Position numbers and translations under genes: made by a program. The notes beneath the pieces were generated by a model that searched no databases, was not told where the DNA came from, and saw nothing but the letters and a program-made list of their open reading frames with translations. From Halostella limicola (GTDB lineage: Archaea; Halobacteriota; Halobacteria; Halobacteriales; Natronoarchaeaceae), in NCBI RefSeq assembly GCF_003675875.1, contig NZ_RCDI01000003.1:62001-126000 (forward strand): a stretch of 64,000 nucleotides of DNA. Direction: 5' to 3'. Below are positions 23,581-32,735 of the stretch, piece by piece. How positions within the stretch are numbered: the first letter of the stretch is position 1; every line of letters begins with the position of its first letter.

Positions 23581-24669
23581 GAGCGTGGTGTAGCGCGGGC
23601 TCTCCTCGAATATCTCGTCGTCGAACACCCAGACCACGAGCACCGCGGCCACGAGCTTGACCAGCAGGAACGGCCACGCCGTGCCGGTGTAGTGGGTGAT
23701 GCTGGCCGGCAACACCGCTGCAGTCAGGTCGACGATGCCGGCGTTGACCGGGTGTTTCGGACCGAGGTCGCCGTAGTGGACGCCGAGTTCGGCGGCCCAG
23801 TCGAGGCCGACGACGTTCGCGACGCCGTCTATCGCGTGTCCCCAGATCACGACGAGACCGATCAGGCCCGTTCCGCGGTTGACTTCGGGGACGTACCGCT
23901 CGACGGCGAGCCAGGTCGCGGCGGCCGCGGCCGTCGCGCCGACGAGGACGACGGCGGGGATGGCGGGGTAGAAGTACACGTAGTCGGTCGTCGCGGCGAG
24001 CGCGGCGAGGTAGCCGACGCAGGCGACCAGCGCCGCCGTCCCGATGCCCGCGAGCGGGTACTCGTAGCGGTCGACGTAGTCGCCGCGTTCGAGCCACACC
24101 GCGACGACGAGCGCGCCGAGCGCGATGAAAAACATCGTGAAGTAGATGAGCGGGCTGATGAGCAGGGTGTTGAGCGGGTAGCTGATCGGCTGGCCGACGC
24201 CGGCCCGGATCGCGGCGACGTTCGCGTCCTCGACGACGCGGAGCGCCCCGCCGAACAGCATGAAGGGGAACAGCGCGTAGAACAGCGACCGGTACCGTTC
24301 CAGGTCGAGCCGGCGGAGCAGGAAGATGACGCCGATGAGCATGACCAGCAGGATGACGACGTACCCGATCTCGGACACCACGGTGTAGCCGGGCTCCGCG
24401 ACCGGGCCGAGCTCCGACAGCCGCTCGGGGTCGTTCTTGAGCGACGCGCACTCGCTGCCGCCGAGCAGGCGGCGCTCCCCGTTCGCCCAGGCGACGCAGC
24501 TCGCGCCCTCGGAGTCGGCGTACACCGGTCCCCAGAAGTAGTGCCAGATGAAGTTCGCGTACAGTCGCCGGGGGAACAGGACCGATCCGACGCCCAGTAT
24601 CGCGACGACGCCTGCGACGAGCGCGGCCCACGCTCGCTCGGGGTCGACCCTGTCGAGGACCTCGTCCAT
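23506..24669 (-). CDS. DUF63-family membrane protein
   Basis: Integral membrane protein of 387 residues with about nine hydrophobic segments. Family features are [20 protein letters not shown] near residue 40, [17 protein letters not shown] and the conserved [20 protein letters not shown] near residue 280, ending in [17 protein letters not shown]63 proteins are found across euryarchaea; their function is not established. The start is ATG at 24669. The 3' end overlaps the convergent zinc ribbon gene by 75 bases. Confidence 0.85.
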   Translation of the reverse strand: MDEVLDRVDPERAWAALVAGVVAILGVGSVLFPRRLYANFIWHYFWGPVYADSEGASCVAWANGERRLLGGSECASLKNDPERLSELGPVAEPGYTVVSEIGYVVILLVMLIGVIFLLRRLDLERYRSLFYALFPFMLFGGALRVVEDANVAAIRAGVGQPISYPLNTLLISPLIYFTMFFIALGALVVAVWLERGDYVDRYEYPLAGIGTAALVACVGYLAALAATTDYVYFYPAIPAVVLVGATAAAAATWLAVERYVPEVNRGTGLIGLVVIWGHAIDGVANVVGLDWAAELGVHYGDLGPKHPVNAGIVDLTAAVLPASITHYTGTAWPFLLVKLVAAVLVVWVFDDEIFEESPRYTTLLLITVLAVGLGPGTRDMLRATFGI

Positions 24670-24743
24670 AGCGGGAACACGCGGGGCGGGACGGTTTCAC
24701 GTTTCCGATGTTCGACGACCGCCGCCGGCTCTCGCACCGCCTC

Positions 24744-25196
24744 TCACTCGACCGGCAGCCGCTCGTCCTCGTGGTGCGTGCCGAGGATGACCATCGTCTG
24801 GGACCGGGCGAAGCCGTCCATCCGGGCGATCCGCTCGAACATCATCTCACGCAGTTCGTCGGCGTCCTCGGCGTACACCCGCGCCATCACGTCCCACTCG
24901 CCGGTGGTCAGGTGGACCTCCTGCACGCCGTCGATGGCCGCGAGGCGGTCGAGGGTGTCCTGCTCCCGCCCCTGCTCGACGCGCAGCCCGACGATGGCCG
25001 AGATGCCGAGCCCGACCGTCCGCGGGTCGACGCTCGCGTGGTACCCCTCGATGACGCCGGCCTCCTCCATCCGCGAGACGCGGTCGTGGACCGTCGCGCT
25101 GGACATGTCGATCTCCCTCGCGATCTCGCTGAACGGCGTCCGAGCGTCGGCCTGCAGGATCCGCAGGATCTCCCGATCTGTGTCGTCGAGGTCCAT
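24744..25196 (-). CDS. Lrp/AsnC-family transcriptional regulator
   Basis: Protein of 150 residues. The N-terminal winged helix is MDLDDTDREILRILQADART, then PFSEIAREIDMSSATVHDRV and SRMEEAGVIEGYHASVDP. The C-terminal RAM domain (VQEVHLTTGEWDVMARVYAE) senses amino acids and builds octamers. It is the first gene downstream of the phosphatase gene on the same strand with 30 bases between them. Possible targets are amino acid metabolism genes or its own promoter. Confidence 0.93.
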   Translation of the reverse strand: MDLDDTDREILRILQADARTPFSEIAREIDMSSATVHDRVSRMEEAGVIEGYHASVDPRTVGLGISAIVGLRVEQGREQDTLDRLAAIDGVQEVHLTTGEWDVMARVYAEDADELREMMFERIARMDGFARSQTMVILGTHHEDERLPVE

Positions 25197-25226
25197 ACGC
25201 CGGCTTCAGACCCCGTCCCCGTGAAT

Positions 25227-26051
25227 CTACCCCTGGTCGACGCCCCGCGGAAGCTGCTGCGCCGCGTCGAGCAGGGCGTCGTGGAGGTCGCCGTTCGAGG
25301 CGACGAGACCCCGGTCGCCCGGCGACCAGCGGTCCCCGTCGAGGTCGGTGACGCGGCCGCCCGCCGCCCGGATCAGCGCGACGCCGGCGACCGTGTCCCA
25401 CGGCGGCGGCGAGAGGTTAGTGAACGTCCCATCGATCTCGCCGGCGGCGATCCTCGATAGCATCGCCTGCGCGGAGCCGACGCGGCGGACGTCGTCGAAC
25501 CGCCGCGCGACCTCGCCGAGCGCCGTCGCGAACTCGTCCCGACGGTCCCGGGTCCACAGCATCAGCGGGCCGACGAGCGCGCGCTCCGGCGTCGACACGT
25601 CGCTCACCGAGATCGGTTCGCCGTTGCGCGTCGCCCCGGCGCTCCCGGCAATCGGGTCGTTGCCGCCGGCGACGTACGCGTCCTCGAGCGCCGGGAAGAC
25701 GTTCGCGGCCCCGGCGACGCCGTCGGCGGTGACCGCCGCGACGCTCGTCCCCCACGTCCGCGCGCCGCGGACGAAGTTCTTCGTCCCGTCGATGGGGTCG
25801 ACGACCCACGCCGGCTCGCCCTCGGGGATCGACTTCGGCGTCTCGCCCTCCTCGCCGACGACCGTCTCGCCGGGACGCTCCTCGCCTATCACCTCGGCCA
25901 CGCGCCGCTGGGCGTCCCTGTCGATCTGCGTGACCGGCTCGGCGTCCGCCTTCGTCTCGACCTCGACCGCCGTGCGGAACGCGTCACGGGCGACCGTCGC
26001 GCCGGCGGCCGCCGCCCGCTCCGCGAGTTCCGCTCTGGCCTGATCGTCCAT
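25227..26051 (-). CDS. Inositol monophosphatase / fructose-1,6-bisphosphatase family phosphatase
   Basis: Mg-dependent sugar phosphatase of 274 residues. The metal-binding motifs are GEEGE (about 93), WVVDPIDGTKNFVRG (about 106) and SPPPWDTVAGVALIRAAGGR (about 220). Archaeal members often act on both inositol-1-phosphate and fructose-1,6-bisphosphate. The start is the ATG at 26049-26051; the longer frame upstream overlaps the next gene and is arginine-rich. It precedes the Lrp gene on the same strand. Confidence 0.92.
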   Translation of the reverse strand: MDDQARAELAERAAAAGATVARDAFRTAVEVETKADAEPVTQIDRDAQRRVAEVIGEERPGETVVGEEGETPKSIPEGEPAWVVDPIDGTKNFVRGARTWGTSVAAVTADGVAGAANVFPALEDAYVAGGNDPIAGSAGATRNGEPISVSDVSTPERALVGPLMLWTRDRRDEFATALGEVARRFDDVRRVGSAQAMLSRIAAGEIDGTFTNLSPPPWDTVAGVALIRAAGGRVTDLDGDRWSPGDRGLVASNGDLHDALLDAAQQLPRGVDQG

Positions 26052-26095
26052 ATCGCCCCTGTCGACGCCGCACCCGAAAGGCGTGCCGGCGGTCG

Positions 26096-26476
26096 CTACC
26101 GCTCCCGGAGGACCTTCGAGATCGCCGCCGCGACCTCCTCGTACTGCTGGAGCGTGAGGCTGCCGGTCGTCGCGAACACGCCCTCGCGGTCGGTCGTCAC
26201 GCGCACCAGATAGCCGTTCTCGAACGCGCGGATGGTGTACTCGTAGTCGCCGAGCTCGGAGCCCTCGTAGGCGGTCTGCGTGTTCTTGAAGTCCTGCCAC
26301 TCGTGGCCGATGAAGCCCGTCAGGTCCGCGTCCTGCTCCAGGTCGTCCCGGAGGTACAGCTGCTCGAAGTCGTCGCGGGTGAAGTACGTGATCGAGCGCA
26401 GGCTGTCCCCGATAGCCGTGCGACAGAGCGTGACGATCCGGTCGGCCGACTCGTCGGCGAGGAGTGCGTTTTCCAT
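26096..26476 (-). CDS. Conserved haloarchaeal protein of unknown function
   Basis: Soluble protein of 126 residues starting MENALLADESADRIVTLCRT; an ATG 12 bases upstream is also possible. It continues with SITYFTRDDFEQLYLRDDLE and ends with SLTLQQYEEVAAAISKVLRE. The mix of strands and helices and the Arg/Asp-rich face suggest a small roadblock-like or sensor fold, but no motif is decisive. It lies 44 bases upstream of the phosphatase gene and may share its transcript. Confidence 0.7.
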   Translation of the reverse strand: MENALLADESADRIVTLCRTAIGDSLRSITYFTRDDFEQLYLRDDLEQDADLTGFIGHEWQDFKNTQTAYEGSELGDYEYTIRAFENGYLVRVTTDREGVFATTGSLTLQQYEEVAAAISKVLRER

Positions 26477-26571
26477 CGTCCGTCCCATGACGATCCATCA
26501 CCATAACGATACTGCCGCCCGTCCGCCCTCCGGTAGAAAGGATTTAGTCGCCGTGGTTCCCTCACCGACAC

Positions 26572-27321
26572 GTGCGAATCGAGAACAGCTTCATCCCCGT
26601 CCGCGGCGTGGGCGAGACGACCGAGCGACGCCTCTGGCGCGACGGCATCACGCGCTGGGAGGAGTTCGACCCCGACGCCCTCGGCCCGACGACGGGCGAG
26701 CGCGTCGAGTCGTTCATCGCCGACGCCTGGGAGCACCTGGACGACGGGAACGCCGAGTTCTTCGCCGAGCAGTTCCCCGGCGGCGAGCACTGGAGGCTCT
26801 ACGAGAACTTCCGAGACGAGACCTGCTACTTCGACATCGAGACGACCGGCCTGAGCGCCGACTACAACGACGTGACGACCGTGAGCTTCCACCGCGACGG
26901 CGAGACGACCACGCTCGTCCGCGGCGAGGACCTCACCGCCGAGCGCGTCCGCGAACAGTTCGAGGGCGCGTCGCTCGTCGCCACGTTCAACGGCAAGCGC
27001 TTCGACGTCCCCTTCCTGGAGCAGTCGTTCGACCTCTCTATCGACGTGCCCCACGTCGACCTCATGTACCCCTGCAAGCGCCTCGGCCTCTCGGGCGGCC
27101 TGAAGGCCGTCGAGCGCGACATCGGCCTCGAACGCGACCGCCCCGATATCTCCGGCGAGGACGCCGTCCGCCTCTGGCGGGAGTACGAGGCGGGCGACGA
27201 CGAGGCGCTGGAGACGCTCGTCTCCTACAACCGAGAGGACGCCGTCAACCTCGAAACGCTGATGGAGACGGTGTGCGAGCGCCTCCACGAGGACGTGTTC
27301 GCCTGCGAGTGTCCGGACTGA
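26572..27321 (+). CDS. DEDD-family 3'-5' exonuclease-like protein (YprB / RNase_H_2)
   Basis: Protein of 249 residues from GTG at 26572. Residues 8-50 (VRGVGETTERRLWRDGITRW) resemble a helix-hairpin-helix entry. The nuclease fold has TCYFDIETTGLSADYNDVTT (Asp-x-Glu, about 84), ASLVATFNGKRFDVPFLEQS (Asp, about 145) and LVSYNREDAVNLETL (the Y-x3-D motif, about 223). All four acidic residues of the DEDDy type are present, so it should be active on RNA or DNA ends. The last residues CECPD hold two Cys. The exact substrate is unknown. Confidence 0.85.
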   Translation: MRIENSFIPVRGVGETTERRLWRDGITRWEEFDPDALGPTTGERVESFIADAWEHLDDGNAEFFAEQFPGGEHWRLYENFRDETCYFDIETTGLSADYNDVTTVSFHRDGETTTLVRGEDLTAERVREQFEGASLVATFNGKRFDVPFLEQSFDLSIDVPHVDLMYPCKRLGLSGGLKAVERDIGLERDRPDISGEDAVRLWREYEAGDDEALETLVSYNREDAVNLETLMETVCERLHEDVFACECPD

Positions 27322-27415
27322 GGCCGTCGCTGACGGCGCGGCGTCGTGAGAAGTTTTGCGAGGGAAGAGCGCTCCGAGAGCGCCCTCCGCATCTCGGGGT
27401 TGGGTCCCCGGCGAT

Positions 27416-27498
27416 GCGAGGGAAGGGATTTGAACCCTTGGACCTCTACAGGAGCGGATCTTGAGTCCGCCGCCGTTTCCAGGCTTGGCTACCCTCGC
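27416..27498 (-). tRNA. tRNA-Leu (anticodon CAA)
   Basis: The minus strand reads GCGAGGG at the 5' end, paired with CCCTCGC at the 3' end. The anticodon arm GCGGA-CTCAAGA-TCCGC has anticodon CAA, which reads UUG leucine codons. A long variable arm follows, as in type II tRNAs, and the T-arm is AAGGG-TTCAAAT-CCCTT. CCA is not encoded, as usual in archaea, and no intron is seen. Length is 83 bases. Confidence 0.95.
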
Positions 27499-27662
27499 AC
27501 GCAACTCGGGCTGACGCCCTTGGAGGGGTTGAAGGCTCCGATTTGCGCTCGGTGGGTCTCGGAGCCGTGCCGACCGGTCGAGACCCGGCCGCCGGCGACC
27601 CGAGTGTCTCCCGCCCGCGACGAGACACAAAGCATATTTCGGGTCTCCGCGACCCCCGGCAC

Positions 27663-28262
27663 ATGCCTGGAGCACGCGTCGCGAGCGGCGAGCGAGTCAC
27701 GCTCCGGACGGCCGAGCAGGAGGACGTCCCCTTCCTCCAGCGCGGCTGTACCGACCCCGAGATCCGCTATCCGCTCGGCACACCGGTCAGGAATCAGGAG
27801 GAGATCGAGATCTGGGACGACGACGCCGGGTCGGACCGATTCATCGTCTGTCTCGACGGTGACGAGACAGGGCCGGGCCAGCCCGACGAGGTAGTGGAGT
27901 TCGGGGAGTCGCCCGACGACCACGCCGAAGACGCCGCCGTGCGGCGGATCGGCATGGTCGCCGTGCAGGACGCCGACTACAAGCGCCCGGAGCTCGGCTA
28001 CTGGCTGGTCCCGGAGGTCCACGGCGAGGGCTACGGGACGGAGGCCGTCTCGCTCCTCGTCGACTACGCGTTCCGAACGTACGACGCGCCCGCCGTGGGC
28101 GCGGGGGCGTTCGGGTTCAACGACGCCTCCCGGGGGTTGCTGGAGTCGCTCGGCTTCGCCGAAGAGGGGCGCCGCCGGAAGTTCATGTTCGTCGACGGCG
28201 CGCACCGCGACATGGTGCAGTACGGGCTCCTCCGCGAGGAGTGGCGCGACGGGAACGGGTGA
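27663..28262 (+). CDS. GNAT-family N-acetyltransferase (RimJ-like)
   Basis: Acetyl-CoA-dependent enzyme of 199 residues. Opening RVTLRTAEQEDVPFLQRGCT is the RimJ/RimL-type N-terminus, and ELGYWLVPEVHGEGYGTEAV holds motif A with the HGEGYG loop. FGFNDASRGLLESLGFAEEG is motif B. An insertion rich in Asp and Glu (about 75-95) is a halophilic feature. Members acetylate ribosomal protein termini or small amines. The target here is not known. Confidence 0.88.
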   Translation: MPGARVASGERVTLRTAEQEDVPFLQRGCTDPEIRYPLGTPVRNQEEIEIWDDDAGSDRFIVCLDGDETGPGQPDEVVEFGESPDDHAEDAAVRRIGMVAVQDADYKRPELGYWLVPEVHGEGYGTEAVSLLVDYAFRTYDAPAVGAGAFGFNDASRGLLESLGFAEEGRRRKFMFVDGAHRDMVQYGLLREEWRDGNG

Positions 28263-28271
28263 AGCGGCGTC

Positions 28272-29693
28272 TCACTCGGTCGCGGACTCCCGGTCGTCCG
28301 GGTCCGCCGCCCCGTCGTTCGCCGTCCCCTCGCGGACGATGACGCTCGCGATCCGCGCTCCCTCCACCTCCTGCACTTCCAGCGCGTAGCCGTCCGCGTC
28401 GACGGTATCGCCGATCTCCGGCGCGCGCCCGAGTCGGTCGAGCACCAGCCCGCCGATCGTCCCGAAGTCCTCGACCTCGAACTCGGCGTCGAGGTTCTCG
28501 TTGACCTGCGAGAGGGGTACGCTCCCGTCGACGACGTAGGTGCCGGCGCCGATGCGGTCGATCGCTGGCTCGGGCTCGGCGGCGTCGAACACGTCCTGGA
28601 TATCGCCGACGATCAGTTCGACGACGTCCTCCACGGTGGCGACGCCCTCCAGCGATCCCCACTCGTCAATCACGGCGGCCATCTGGACGCGTTCGTTCTG
28701 GAACTCGGTGAGGAGGTCGTCGACGTTGCCAGTTTCCGGGATGACCGGCATGTCGCGAGCGATGTCGCCGGCTGTGACCTGTTTCGTCTGGTCGCCGGCG
28801 GGTTCGTTCGCCCGGAGGACGTCCTTGGCGTCGACGAAGCCGACGACCCTGTCGTCGTCGTCCTCGTCGAGCACCGGGTATCGCGTGTGGCCGGCCTCGA
28901 CTATTCGCGACCGGAGCTCCGACAGCGGGAGGTCGGCCGCCACGGTCACGACGTCCGGGCGCGGGACCATCGCTTCGCGGACCGTCGTGTCGTCGAGCGC
29001 GAACACGCGCTCGACCATCTCGACCTCTCCCTTGTCGACGTGGCCCTTGCTGCCGGAGCGGGTGAGGACGGTCAGGATCTCCTCCTCGGTGAGCGTCTCC
29101 TCCGTCTCGGAGGCCGGCGGGATGCCGATAAGGCGCGTGAAGAAGTTGGCCGTCCCGTTGAACACGACGATCCCGGGGATGAAGATGTAGTAGAAGAACT
29201 TCATCGGCGGCGCGACGAGCAGGGCGACGTGCTCCGCCCTCGCGATCGCGATCGTCTTCGGCGCCAGTTCGCCGAAGACGACGTGGAGGAACGTGATGGT
29301 GCCGAACCCGACGGCGAAGGCGACGAGGTGGAGCATGCTCTCCGACAGGAACGGCGCCACCACCGGCTCGATCAGCGCCGCCACGGCCGGTTCGCCGATC
29401 CACCCCAGCCCCAGCGAGGCGATGGTGATCCCGAGCTGGGTCGTCGCGAGGTAGTCGTCCAGATTGTTCATCGCGTCCTCTAGCAGCTTCGCCCCCGTCT
29501 TCCCCTCCTCGACGAGCTGGTCGACGGCCGTCGATCGGATCCGGACGTAGGCGAACTCCGCGGCGACGAAAAAGCCGTTCAGCGCGACCAGGAACAGCGC
29601 GGCGAGGACGCGCCCCGCCGAGAAGACGACATCTACCACCCGCACCACCGCCGGAGAAGACCGTTCATGACCCAGAGTACGCCGCCGCGCCAC
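28272..29693 (-). CDS. CNNM/CorC-family membrane protein with CBS pair
   Basis: Protein of 473 residues in the CNNM/HlyC-CorC group, linked to Mg2+ or cobalt transport. The N-terminal CNNM domain has about four membrane segments with LNGFFVAAEFAYVRIRSTAV and LGITIASLGLGWIGEPAVAA, then HVVFGELAPKTIAIARAEHV. Two CBS modules follow (MVPRPDVVTVAADLPLSELR and MPVIPETGNVDDLLTEFQNE), and a CorC/HlyC C-terminal domain (IGAGTYVVDGSVPLSQVNEN). The GTG at 29693 is the longest start. A GTG about 50 bases further in, before RVVDVVFSAGRV, is equally possible. The HAD gene lies 20 bases upstream on the same strand. Confidence 0.9.
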   Translation of the reverse strand: MARRRTLGHERSSPAVVRVVDVVFSAGRVLAALFLVALNGFFVAAEFAYVRIRSTAVDQLVEEGKTGAKLLEDAMNNLDDYLATTQLGITIASLGLGWIGEPAVAALIEPVVAPFLSESMLHLVAFAVGFGTITFLHVVFGELAPKTIAIARAEHVALLVAPPMKFFYYIFIPGIVVFNGTANFFTRLIGIPPASETEETLTEEEILTVLTRSGSKGHVDKGEVEMVERVFALDDTTVREAMVPRPDVVTVAADLPLSELRSRIVEAGHTRYPVLDEDDDDRVVGFVDAKDVLRANEPAGDQTKQVTAGDIARDMPVIPETGNVDDLLTEFQNERVQMAAVIDEWGSLEGVATVEDVVELIVGDIQDVFDAAEPEPAIDRIGAGTYVVDGSVPLSQVNENLDAEFEVEDFGTIGGLVLDRLGRAPEIGDTVDADGYALEVQEVEGARIASVIVREGTANDGAADPDDRESATE

Positions 29694-29712
29694 TAAACGG
29701 TGGGGAAGGAGG

Positions 29713-30411
29713 TCAGGACTCCGAGACCGTTTCGGAGCGTTCGGCGTCGGCGGTCCGAACGCCGGGGAGGTCGTGCAGGTCCGTCAGCGAGTCGAGTTCG
29801 TACGTCGGCTCGACCGTCAGCGCGCCGTCGCAGTGAGGGCGGTGGAGGTAGGCCGAGTCGATGCCGGCGTTGCGGGCCGCCTCGACGTCGGTCTCGCTGT
29901 CGCCGACGAACAGCGCACGCTCGGCGCTCAGGTCCGACATGGCCCGCTCCACGTAGTGGGGGTTCGGCTTCTTCCGGCGGACGCTCTCGACGGTCGGCTC
30001 GCGCCCGTAGTACGTCTCGAACCGGTCGGCGAGGTCGAAGTGCTCCAGGACGAACTCGATCGTCTCGTGCTGGTTCGTGCTCACGATGCCCAGGTCGTGG
30101 TCGAGAGCGCCGATGACCGGGACGTCGTCGTACAGCGTCTTCTCCCCGTCGCGGATCGCCTCGCGCTGGAAGGCGGCGGCGGTGCCGTCGCGGAGCGACC
30201 AGAACTCGTCGCGGTCGAGCCCGTACTCCGCGCAGACGCCGTCCAGCCAGTCGACGGTGACGCCCAGCGCGAGGCCCTCGACGTGCTGGTCCGGCGGCGA
30301 CTCGACGCCGGCCTCGGCGAACGTCTCGCGAGCGGCGGCGTGAAGCAGGTCGAGCGCGGGCGGCGTGGTGATGACGCCGTCGTGGTCGAAGAGGATCGCG
30401 TCGTATCGCAT
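29713..30411 (-). CDS. HAD-superfamily hydrolase
   Basis: Phosphatase-like protein of 232 residues with a HAD core and helical cap. Motif I is ILFDHDGVITTP (nucleophile Asp, about residue 9), motif II is GIVSTNQHE, motif III is the Lys in RRKKPNPHYVERAM and motif IV is ALFVGDSETDVEAARNAG. All catalytic positions are present, in the arrangement of the phosphoglycolate phosphatase group. The gene ends 20 bases before the CNNM gene and is probably in the same transcript. The substrate is not known. Confidence 0.9.
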   Translation of the reverse strand: MRYDAILFDHDGVITTPPALDLLHAAARETFAEAGVESPPDQHVEGLALGVTVDWLDGVCAEYGLDRDEFWSLRDGTAAAFQREAIRDGEKTLYDDVPVIGALDHDLGIVSTNQHETIEFVLEHFDLADRFETYYGREPTVESVRRKKPNPHYVERAMSDLSAERALFVGDSETDVEAARNAGIDSAYLHRPHCDGALTVEPTYELDSLTDLHDLPGVRTADAERSETVSES

Positions 30412-30560
30412 CGGATAGTTGATACAACGTCCTCCCGCCGTGACTTAGGCGTACTGATCGCTCGTGGCGGCGCGTTGCCCGCGACCGCCGGCGGAGGCGA
30501 ACTGACGGGACGCCGACCCTCGCCGACGGAGTTACACGCGTCCGGAACGTCGTGTGGGGC

Positions 30561-31043
30561 ATGGACGACCACACGCGGGACGCCTCCGTCGGCCCGCCCG
30601 CGGGGGACCCCACGGGGTGGCGCGAGGACGGGCAGTGGGAGCACGCCACGCTCCGCCGGGCGACGGTCCACGGCGTCCGCCTCTACAACGCCGGGGAGTT
30701 CCACGAGTCGCACGACTGCTTCGAGGACGAGTGGTACAACTACGGCCGCGGCTCCACGGAGAGCGCGTTCCTCCACGGGATGGTGCAGGTCGCCGCCGGC
30801 GCGTACAAGCACTTCGACTTCGAGGACGACGACGGGATGCGCTCGCTGTTCGACACCGCGCTCCAGTACTTCCACGACGTGCCGAGCGACTTCTACGGCG
30901 TCGACCTGCTGGACGTGCGCACTACGCTGACGAACGCGCTGAACGACCCTACAGCGCTTCACGGCTGGAAGATCCCGCTCGACGGCGAGCGCCCGACCGC
31001 CCGCGAGGAGGACTTCGCGTTCGTCGAGGCGATGGAGCACTGA
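30561..31043 (+). CDS. DUF309-family protein
   Basis: Protein of 160 residues. The family motif is [20 protein letters not shown] (about 35-54), in which His and Glu residues line a possible metal or phosphate pocket, followed by [20 protein letters not shown]. The fold is a helical bundle. No activity has been established for this family. The ATG at 30561 follows an unremarkable 149-base gap after the divergent HAD gene. Confidence 0.87.
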   Translation: MDDHTRDASVGPPAGDPTGWREDGQWEHATLRRATVHGVRLYNAGEFHESHDCFEDEWYNYGRGSTESAFLHGMVQVAAGAYKHFDFEDDDGMRSLFDTALQYFHDVPSDFYGVDLLDVRTTLTNALNDPTALHGWKIPLDGERPTAREEDFAFVEAMEH

Positions 31044-31083
31044 ATCTCAACGCACTTTACCCCGGGGGTTCTGACACTACCCA

Positions 31084-31860
31084 ATGCGAGTCGAACAGGT
31101 TGGCGACGGGACGCCGGAGATAGCGGTCGTCGCCGGCATCCACGGCGACGAACTGGGCGGCGTGCGCGCCGTCGAACGACTGCTCGACGAACCGCTCACC
31201 GTCGACCGGCCGGTGAAGTTCATCATCGCGAACGAGGAGGCGATCGAGGCCGGCGAGCGCTACCTCGAAGCGGACCTGAACCGCTCGTTCCCCGGCGACC
31301 CCGACGCCGACGAGCACGAGCGCCGCCTCGCGGCGGCGATCGCGGAGGAGATCGAGGGCTGTCTGACGCTGGCGCTGCACTCCACGCAGTCGTACGCCGA
31401 GCCGTTCGCGGTCGTCGACGGCATCGACGACATGGCCCGCGAGATCTGCCCGCAGCTCTCCGTCGCGGCAGTCGTCGAGACGAGCGAGTACATCCAGGGG
31501 CGCATCTTCGTCGCCGCGGACGCCATCGAGATCGAGACCGGGCTGCAGGGGTCGGACCAGTCCGAGGAGAACGCGCTCCGGATCGTCCGGGAGTTCCTCA
31601 CCGCGACCGGCGTCCTCCCCGGCGACACGGTGCGGCGCGAGCTTCCGGCGTACAAGCTGCTCCGCCCCATCAACAAGGAGCCGGCCGACGAGTACGAGGT
31701 GTTCGCGGAGAACTTCGAGCGCGTCGCCGCCGGCGAGCGGTTCGCGGCGGCCGACGGCGACCCCCTCACCGCCGAGGACGACTTCTACCCCGTCTTACTG
31801 TCGCCGTACGGCTACACCAACGTCTTCGGCTACGCGGCGGAGAAGATAGACACCCTATAA
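31084..31860 (+). CDS. Succinylglutamate desuccinylase/aspartoacylase family protein
   Basis: Zinc-dependent deacylase or peptidase of 258 residues in the M14-like AspA/AstE family. The zinc ligands are His and Glu in VVAGIHGDELGGVRAVERLL (about 17-36) and the His in LTLALHSTQSYAEPFAVVD (about 99). A beta-rich C-terminal part ends PYGYTNVFGYAAEKIDTL. It starts 40 bases after the DUF309 gene, so the two are likely co-transcribed. The natural substrate is unknown; an N-acyl amino acid or a cell-envelope compound is possible. Confidence 0.88.
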   Translation: MRVEQVGDGTPEIAVVAGIHGDELGGVRAVERLLDEPLTVDRPVKFIIANEEAIEAGERYLEADLNRSFPGDPDADEHERRLAAAIAEEIEGCLTLALHSTQSYAEPFAVVDGIDDMAREICPQLSVAAVVETSEYIQGRIFVAADAIEIETGLQGSDQSEENALRIVREFLTATGVLPGDTVRRELPAYKLLRPINKEPADEYEVFAENFERVAAGERFAAADGDPLTAEDDFYPVLLSPYGYTNVFGYAAEKIDTL

Positions 31861-32263
31861 GAGAATGACCTTGCGCGCCGCTGGCGCGCTGCGCCGTTTC
31901 AATGTCCACCGGAGCGGCTTCGCCGCTCCGAGCCGTCCCACACTCCGTTCGCGAAGACGCCAACGAGCGCCTCCGGAGCTCGTTCCAGGCCGCAAGTTTG
32001 CGCGAGTCGCCGTGAGACCGAAGGCCTCACGAGCCTTCACTCGCTTCGCTCGTGAAGACGCCGGTGGTCGCGGCGACACGCTCTCGGAGCGCCTGCCCTT
32101 CCCCGTGCGTCTCGCGGCTACGCCTCGAGGATCGTGACGCTACGCGTCACGGTGCTGGCGACGAGACGCCAGCGCGGCCGCTTGGCAATGTCGAACCGAG
32201 CGCGGCCGGTGAACGGTATCGAATGAAACGCGAGAACCCCGTCGGTCACGCCGCGTCGGTCGG
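31861..32263. other. Hairpin-rich intergenic region, no gene seen
   Basis: These 403 bases hold no convincing coding frame. They contain a series of perfect inverted repeats: GCGCGCC/GGCGCGC (31873-31889), CGGAGCGGC/GCCGCTCCG (31910-31930), CGTGACGC/GCGTCACG (32133-32151) and GCTGGCG/CGCCAGC (32154-32173), with several shorter ones between. The first pair may end transcripts of the deacylase gene. The rest lie between two convergent genes. Confidence 0.6.
31873..31930 (+). terminator. Two tandem GC hairpins after the deacylase gene
   Basis: A 7-base-pair stem with a 3-base loop (31873-31889) and a 9-base-pair stem with a 3-base loop (31910-31930) lie 12-70 bases after the stop codon. There is no strong T-run, so the ending function is uncertain. 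Confidence 0.4.
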
Positions 32264-32710
32264 CTACTCCTCGGGCGCGAACTCCACGAGCGTCAGGTCG
32301 CGGTCGAGTTCGCAGCGGTCGTGCGGCGGGTCGCCGACGACCTCCTCGATCTGTCGCTCCTCGGTGTCGCTCGCACCGTCGGCGACGCAGTACTCGTGGC
32401 TCGGGCACTCGACGTGTGGGCAGGGGCCGGCGAGGCTCACCTTGCTCCCCGCGTAGGCGTTCTTCGACGGGACGTTCGCGCGGACCGGCGCGGGTTCGAC
32501 CTCGACGGCGCGGACGCCGCCGTCGTGGACGGCGCACTCCAGCGTCTGGGCGTTGTCGCGGAGGCCCGTGACGCGGTACCTGACGCCGTCGTCGAGGTTG
32601 AGACACTGGCTGCGGTAGGGACAGCCCTCGCAGCCGGGGGCCTCCCCGTGGTAGACGAACTCCTCGCCGACGGACGCGAGGCGCGTGCCGACGAGCGTGA
32701 CCTGGCTCAT
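32264..32710 (-). CDS. UPF0179-family protein
   Basis: Protein of 148 residues with an unusual Cys content: EAPGCEGCPYRSQCLNL gives three Cys near the N-terminus, and LAGPCPHVECPSHEYCVADG gives three more near residue 95, plus a single one in the C-terminal part. The pattern suggests an iron-sulfur cluster or zinc site. UPF0179 is conserved in euryarchaea and its function is unknown. The start is ATG at 32710. Its promoter lies in the 25-base gap to the next gene or further upstream. Confidence 0.88.
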   Translation of the reverse strand: MSQVTLVGTRLASVGEEFVYHGEAPGCEGCPYRSQCLNLDDGVRYRVTGLRDNAQTLECAVHDGGVRAVEVEPAPVRANVPSKNAYAGSKVSLAGPCPHVECPSHEYCVADGASDTEERQIEEVVGDPPHDRCELDRDLTLVEFAPEE

Positions 32711-32735
32711 GGCCGCCCGTAAGCGGTCGCGGTGG

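Noticed and set aside
27357-27425. Direct repeat of TGCGAGGGAAG at the tRNA-Leu 3' end and 58 bases away, like an attachment site
   Set aside because: Only 11 bases, both copies lie within 70 bases, and no integrase or foreign-looking DNA is beside them.
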